Positions 62,437 to 64,000 of a stretch of 64,000 bases of DNA are shown piece by piece. The DNA comes from Enterobacter sp. SA187 (lineage in GTDB: Bacteria; Pseudomonadota; Gammaproteobacteria; Enterobacterales; Enterobacteriaceae): the NCBI RefSeq assembly GCF_001888805.2, contig NZ_CP019113.1, positions 186,001-250,000 on the forward strand, written 5' to 3'. Within the stretch, counting starts at the first letter, position 1, and each line of letters starts with the position of its first letter. The notes below the pieces were generated by a model. It saw only the letters and a program-made list of their open reading frames with translations. It made no database searches and was not told the origin of the DNA. The position numbers and the translations under genes were made by a program.

Positions 62437-62901
62437 TTACTGTTCATCAATGATCAGTACGTGGTTGGCCTGATAGTCTTTGATCACTAAGCCATAATTC
62501 TCAGAGGTAAAAACCTTTCCCAGCTTCACTAATACATCCTGTGTCGTCTTCCCGGAAAGGTTGATTGCTTTATAAATGACAAAATCTGTGGAACTGTTCC
62601 ACAGCAGCTTATAGCCATTTTGCTGCGCCCATTTCGACAGTTGCTGGCTGAGCAATTCCTCTTCAACCAGCACCAGTTTTACTTCCGGCGCCGGTACGAC
62701 AACGGGTTTGCTGACTGGCGCGGTAACGCCCACCGCTTCACTGCCGGAAAACGGGTTACGTGCTGTCGGCTGAGCAGGCTGTGGTGTTGTGACCAGCAGG
62801 CCCGCGTCGGCATTCTTTGATGCGGTTGCGGCACCCGCAAAGGCGATCTGCCCCCCTATTACGGCAGTTACCGCGGCCTTAATAATCCATGTTTTTTTCA
62901 T
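62437..62901 (-). CDS. TcpQ/PilL C-terminal-like secretin partner
   Basis: A 154-residue periplasmic protein. The start MKKTWIIKAAVTAVIGGQIA at 62901 follows GGAAG; the ORF could begin 63 bases earlier, but that overlaps the gene before it and buries the signal peptide. After a Pro-rich linker, the C-terminal 75 residues (SQQLSKWAQQNGYKLLWNSS, VLVKLGKVFTSENYGLVIKD) match the TcpQ domain, which helps place the secretin in the outer membrane in the TCP system. It lies 21 bp before the secretin gene. Confidence 0.82.
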   Translation of the reverse strand: MKKTWIIKAAVTAVIGGQIAFAGAATASKNADAGLLVTTPQPAQPTARNPFSGSEAVGVTAPVSKPVVVPAPEVKLVLVEEELLSQQLSKWAQQNGYKLLWNSSTDFVIYKAINLSGKTTQDVLVKLGKVFTSENYGLVIKDYQANHVLIIDEQ

Positions 62902-62917
62902 TTTATTCTTCCAATGA

Positions 62918-64000
62918 TTAATAGGTAATTCTTTCATGGTCAGGAAAATCGATTTCACTATCACTGTCGTTGTAGAACTTCAAATCTGTATCTTCTGCTA
63001 CGACAGAGTGCAATAAAAATTTATGCGGTTCTTTGCTATCCCAGTTATATGCTGCATCAGAAGATATAATCCCACCCTGCGGGATAGTGCTGCACCACTG
63101 GGTAATAATGACCGACAATGACTGCGGGTTGATTTTATTGGTACCATTACCATCCGGATCGATAGTTGCTGCGGTCGCGCTGATTAACCAAAATGGTTTA
63201 TGGTAAATATCCTTTCCGCTAAACCAAATATCAGAAATCCAGTCGTCAAAAAGACCTGTTGTTTCTTCTTTCAGAAGCGCCCTGTCAGCTTCAGTGGCAT
63301 CGTCTTTATCTACTACGATATTTGCCTGAACCGCGACACCGGCTATCGCTCCTGCCGGATTGCCTTTTGCGTTCGTATTAGCTCGCACCGCGCCCTGCTG
63401 GGTATAGTCGGTATACCCACGCTCATCCATCTCTTTATTATCGTCTGCCGCTACTGATGAAATGGCGACCGACAAGCGTGGATAGAGTTTACGGGCCAGC
63501 AATGGGGCATTCGCTGATTTGCTTTCTGCGTTAGATGGCTTGCCATCCACTCGCGGGCAGGTTTGTAGTGGCAACCTGATCACACCGGGTTCTGATAATA
63601 GCGCCTTATAGTTCTTCTCGGCGTTGGTATCTATATACAGTTGATCAATATTCGTTTTCGGTCCGGCTCCTGGCGCATAATCATTTTTAAATGACTGGTA
63701 GAAGGTGACGGCTGGCGTGACCAGTTCATACTGGCCCCGGAAGGCATCCTTAAAATCTAAAGTGGTACTATCGTTGTCACTGGTATTTTTACTTCCACCA
63801 ATGCCATCTTTCAGCTTATTAGCATCATCCTGGTTATAGGCGATATGCCATATCGCCGGGTGCCGCCGGGAAGTGTTTTCCATCACGATATTGGCATACA
63901 GCGTACCGGTAGTACCCTTGAGTGAACTCGGCGTTCCCGGCACTACTTCAGTATCATTTTTACTTGAAGTGGTGCGTAAATGCAGGATGCGATCGTCCGG
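62918..64000 (-). CDS. Large protein cut by the window edge, tcpB/cofB position
   Basis: The frame is open to the last base of the window, so the N-terminus is missing; at least 360 residues are visible. A GTG at 63943 is not the start, since codons continue upstream without a stop. I do not recognise the family from the C-terminal part. It is hydrophilic, rich in Asn, Asp, Lys and Thr, with two cysteines (LQTCPRVDG, TQWCSTIPQ) and no membrane segment, so it is probably extracytoplasmic. The next gene is the TcpQ-like one 16 bp away. In TCP and CFA/III that place belongs to the minor tip pilin (TcpB/CofB), so a tip pilin is the leading guess. Base composition is AT-rich. Confidence 0.6.
   Translation of the reverse strand, partial: PDDRILHLRTTSSKNDTEVVPGTPSSLKGTTGTLYANIVMENTSRRHPAIWHIAYNQDDANKLKDGIGGSKNTSDNDSTTLDFKDAFRGQYELVTPAVTFYQSFKNDYAPGAGPKTNIDQLYIDTNAEKNYKALLSEPGVIRLPLQTCPRVDGKPSNAESKSANAPLLARKLYPRLSVAISSVAADDNKEMDERGYTDYTQQGAVRANTNAKGNPAGAIAGVAVQANIVVDKDDATEADRALLKEETTGLFDDWISDIWFSGKDIYHKPFWLISATAATIDPDGNGTNKINPQSLSVIITQWCSTIPQGGIISSDAAYNWDSKEPHKFLLHSVVAEDTDLKFYNDSDSEIDFPDHERITY

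Overview
The window is a piece of an enterobacterial chromosome. Most of it follows the Escherichia coli 60-64 min order: sdaC-sdaB-xni, rlmM-ygdD-gcvA, gcvB, ygdI, csdA-csdE-tcdA, mltA, three initiator tRNAs, amiC, argA, recD-recB-ptrA-recC, ppdC-ygdB-ppdB-ppdA, thyA-lgt, ptsP-rppH, mutH-ygdQ-ygdR-tas, lplT-aas, omrA, galR, lysA-lysR and ygeA. Gene content, GC-rich coding sequence and the accessory genes suggest a genus near Enterobacter, Kosakonia or Lelliottia rather than E. coli itself. The genus cannot be fixed from the sequence alone.

Region by region: 1-3.2 kb is serine uptake and breakdown plus the Xni nuclease. 3.2-10.1 kb holds rRNA and tRNA modification, the CsdA-CsdE sulfur-transfer pair, the glycine-cleavage regulator GcvA with its divergent sRNA GcvB, and the lytic transglycosylase MltA. 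10.2-13.5 kb holds three identical fMet tRNAs, AmiC and ArgA with tandem ARG boxes. 13.5-25.2 kb is the RecBCD nuclease with protease III between recC and recB. 25.2-27 kb carries four minor pseudopilin genes. 27-39 kb holds thyA-lgt, ptsP-rppH, mutH, the lysophospholipid repair pair aas-lplT and smaller genes. The 680-bp rppH-mutH gap matches the known position of the DnaA-reactivating element DARS2 and contains consensus DnaA boxes and a perfect CRP palindrome.

39.2-45.5 kb starts accessory DNA. Between galR and lysA lies a four-gene minus-strand operon (PTS EIIC, GH1 glycosidase, UxuR-like GntR regulator, GNAT acetyltransferase) facing a LacI-type regulator. Its control region has repeated TGGTATTCCA-type operators on one helical face and a CRP site. 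48.6-53.7 kb holds kdgF and a togMNAB oligogalacturonide ABC transporter, with three matches to the KdgR box. This fits uptake of pectin fragments, although no pectinase is in view.

53.7-64 kb, on the minus strand, is the most notable region: a type IVb pilus operon laid out like the TCP/CFA-III/longus loci. In transcription order it encodes a large protein cut by the window edge (position of tcpB/cofB), a TcpQ-like protein, a secretin lipoprotein, two bitopic membrane proteins (TcpR/TcpD or split-PilO2 position), a PilP/TcpS-like protein, the assembly ATPase, the platform protein, a prepilin peptidase, an M23 endopeptidase where relatives carry a lytic transglycosylase, and a secreted eight-cysteine protein of unknown family. 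The major pilin is not in the window and probably lies just past the right edge.
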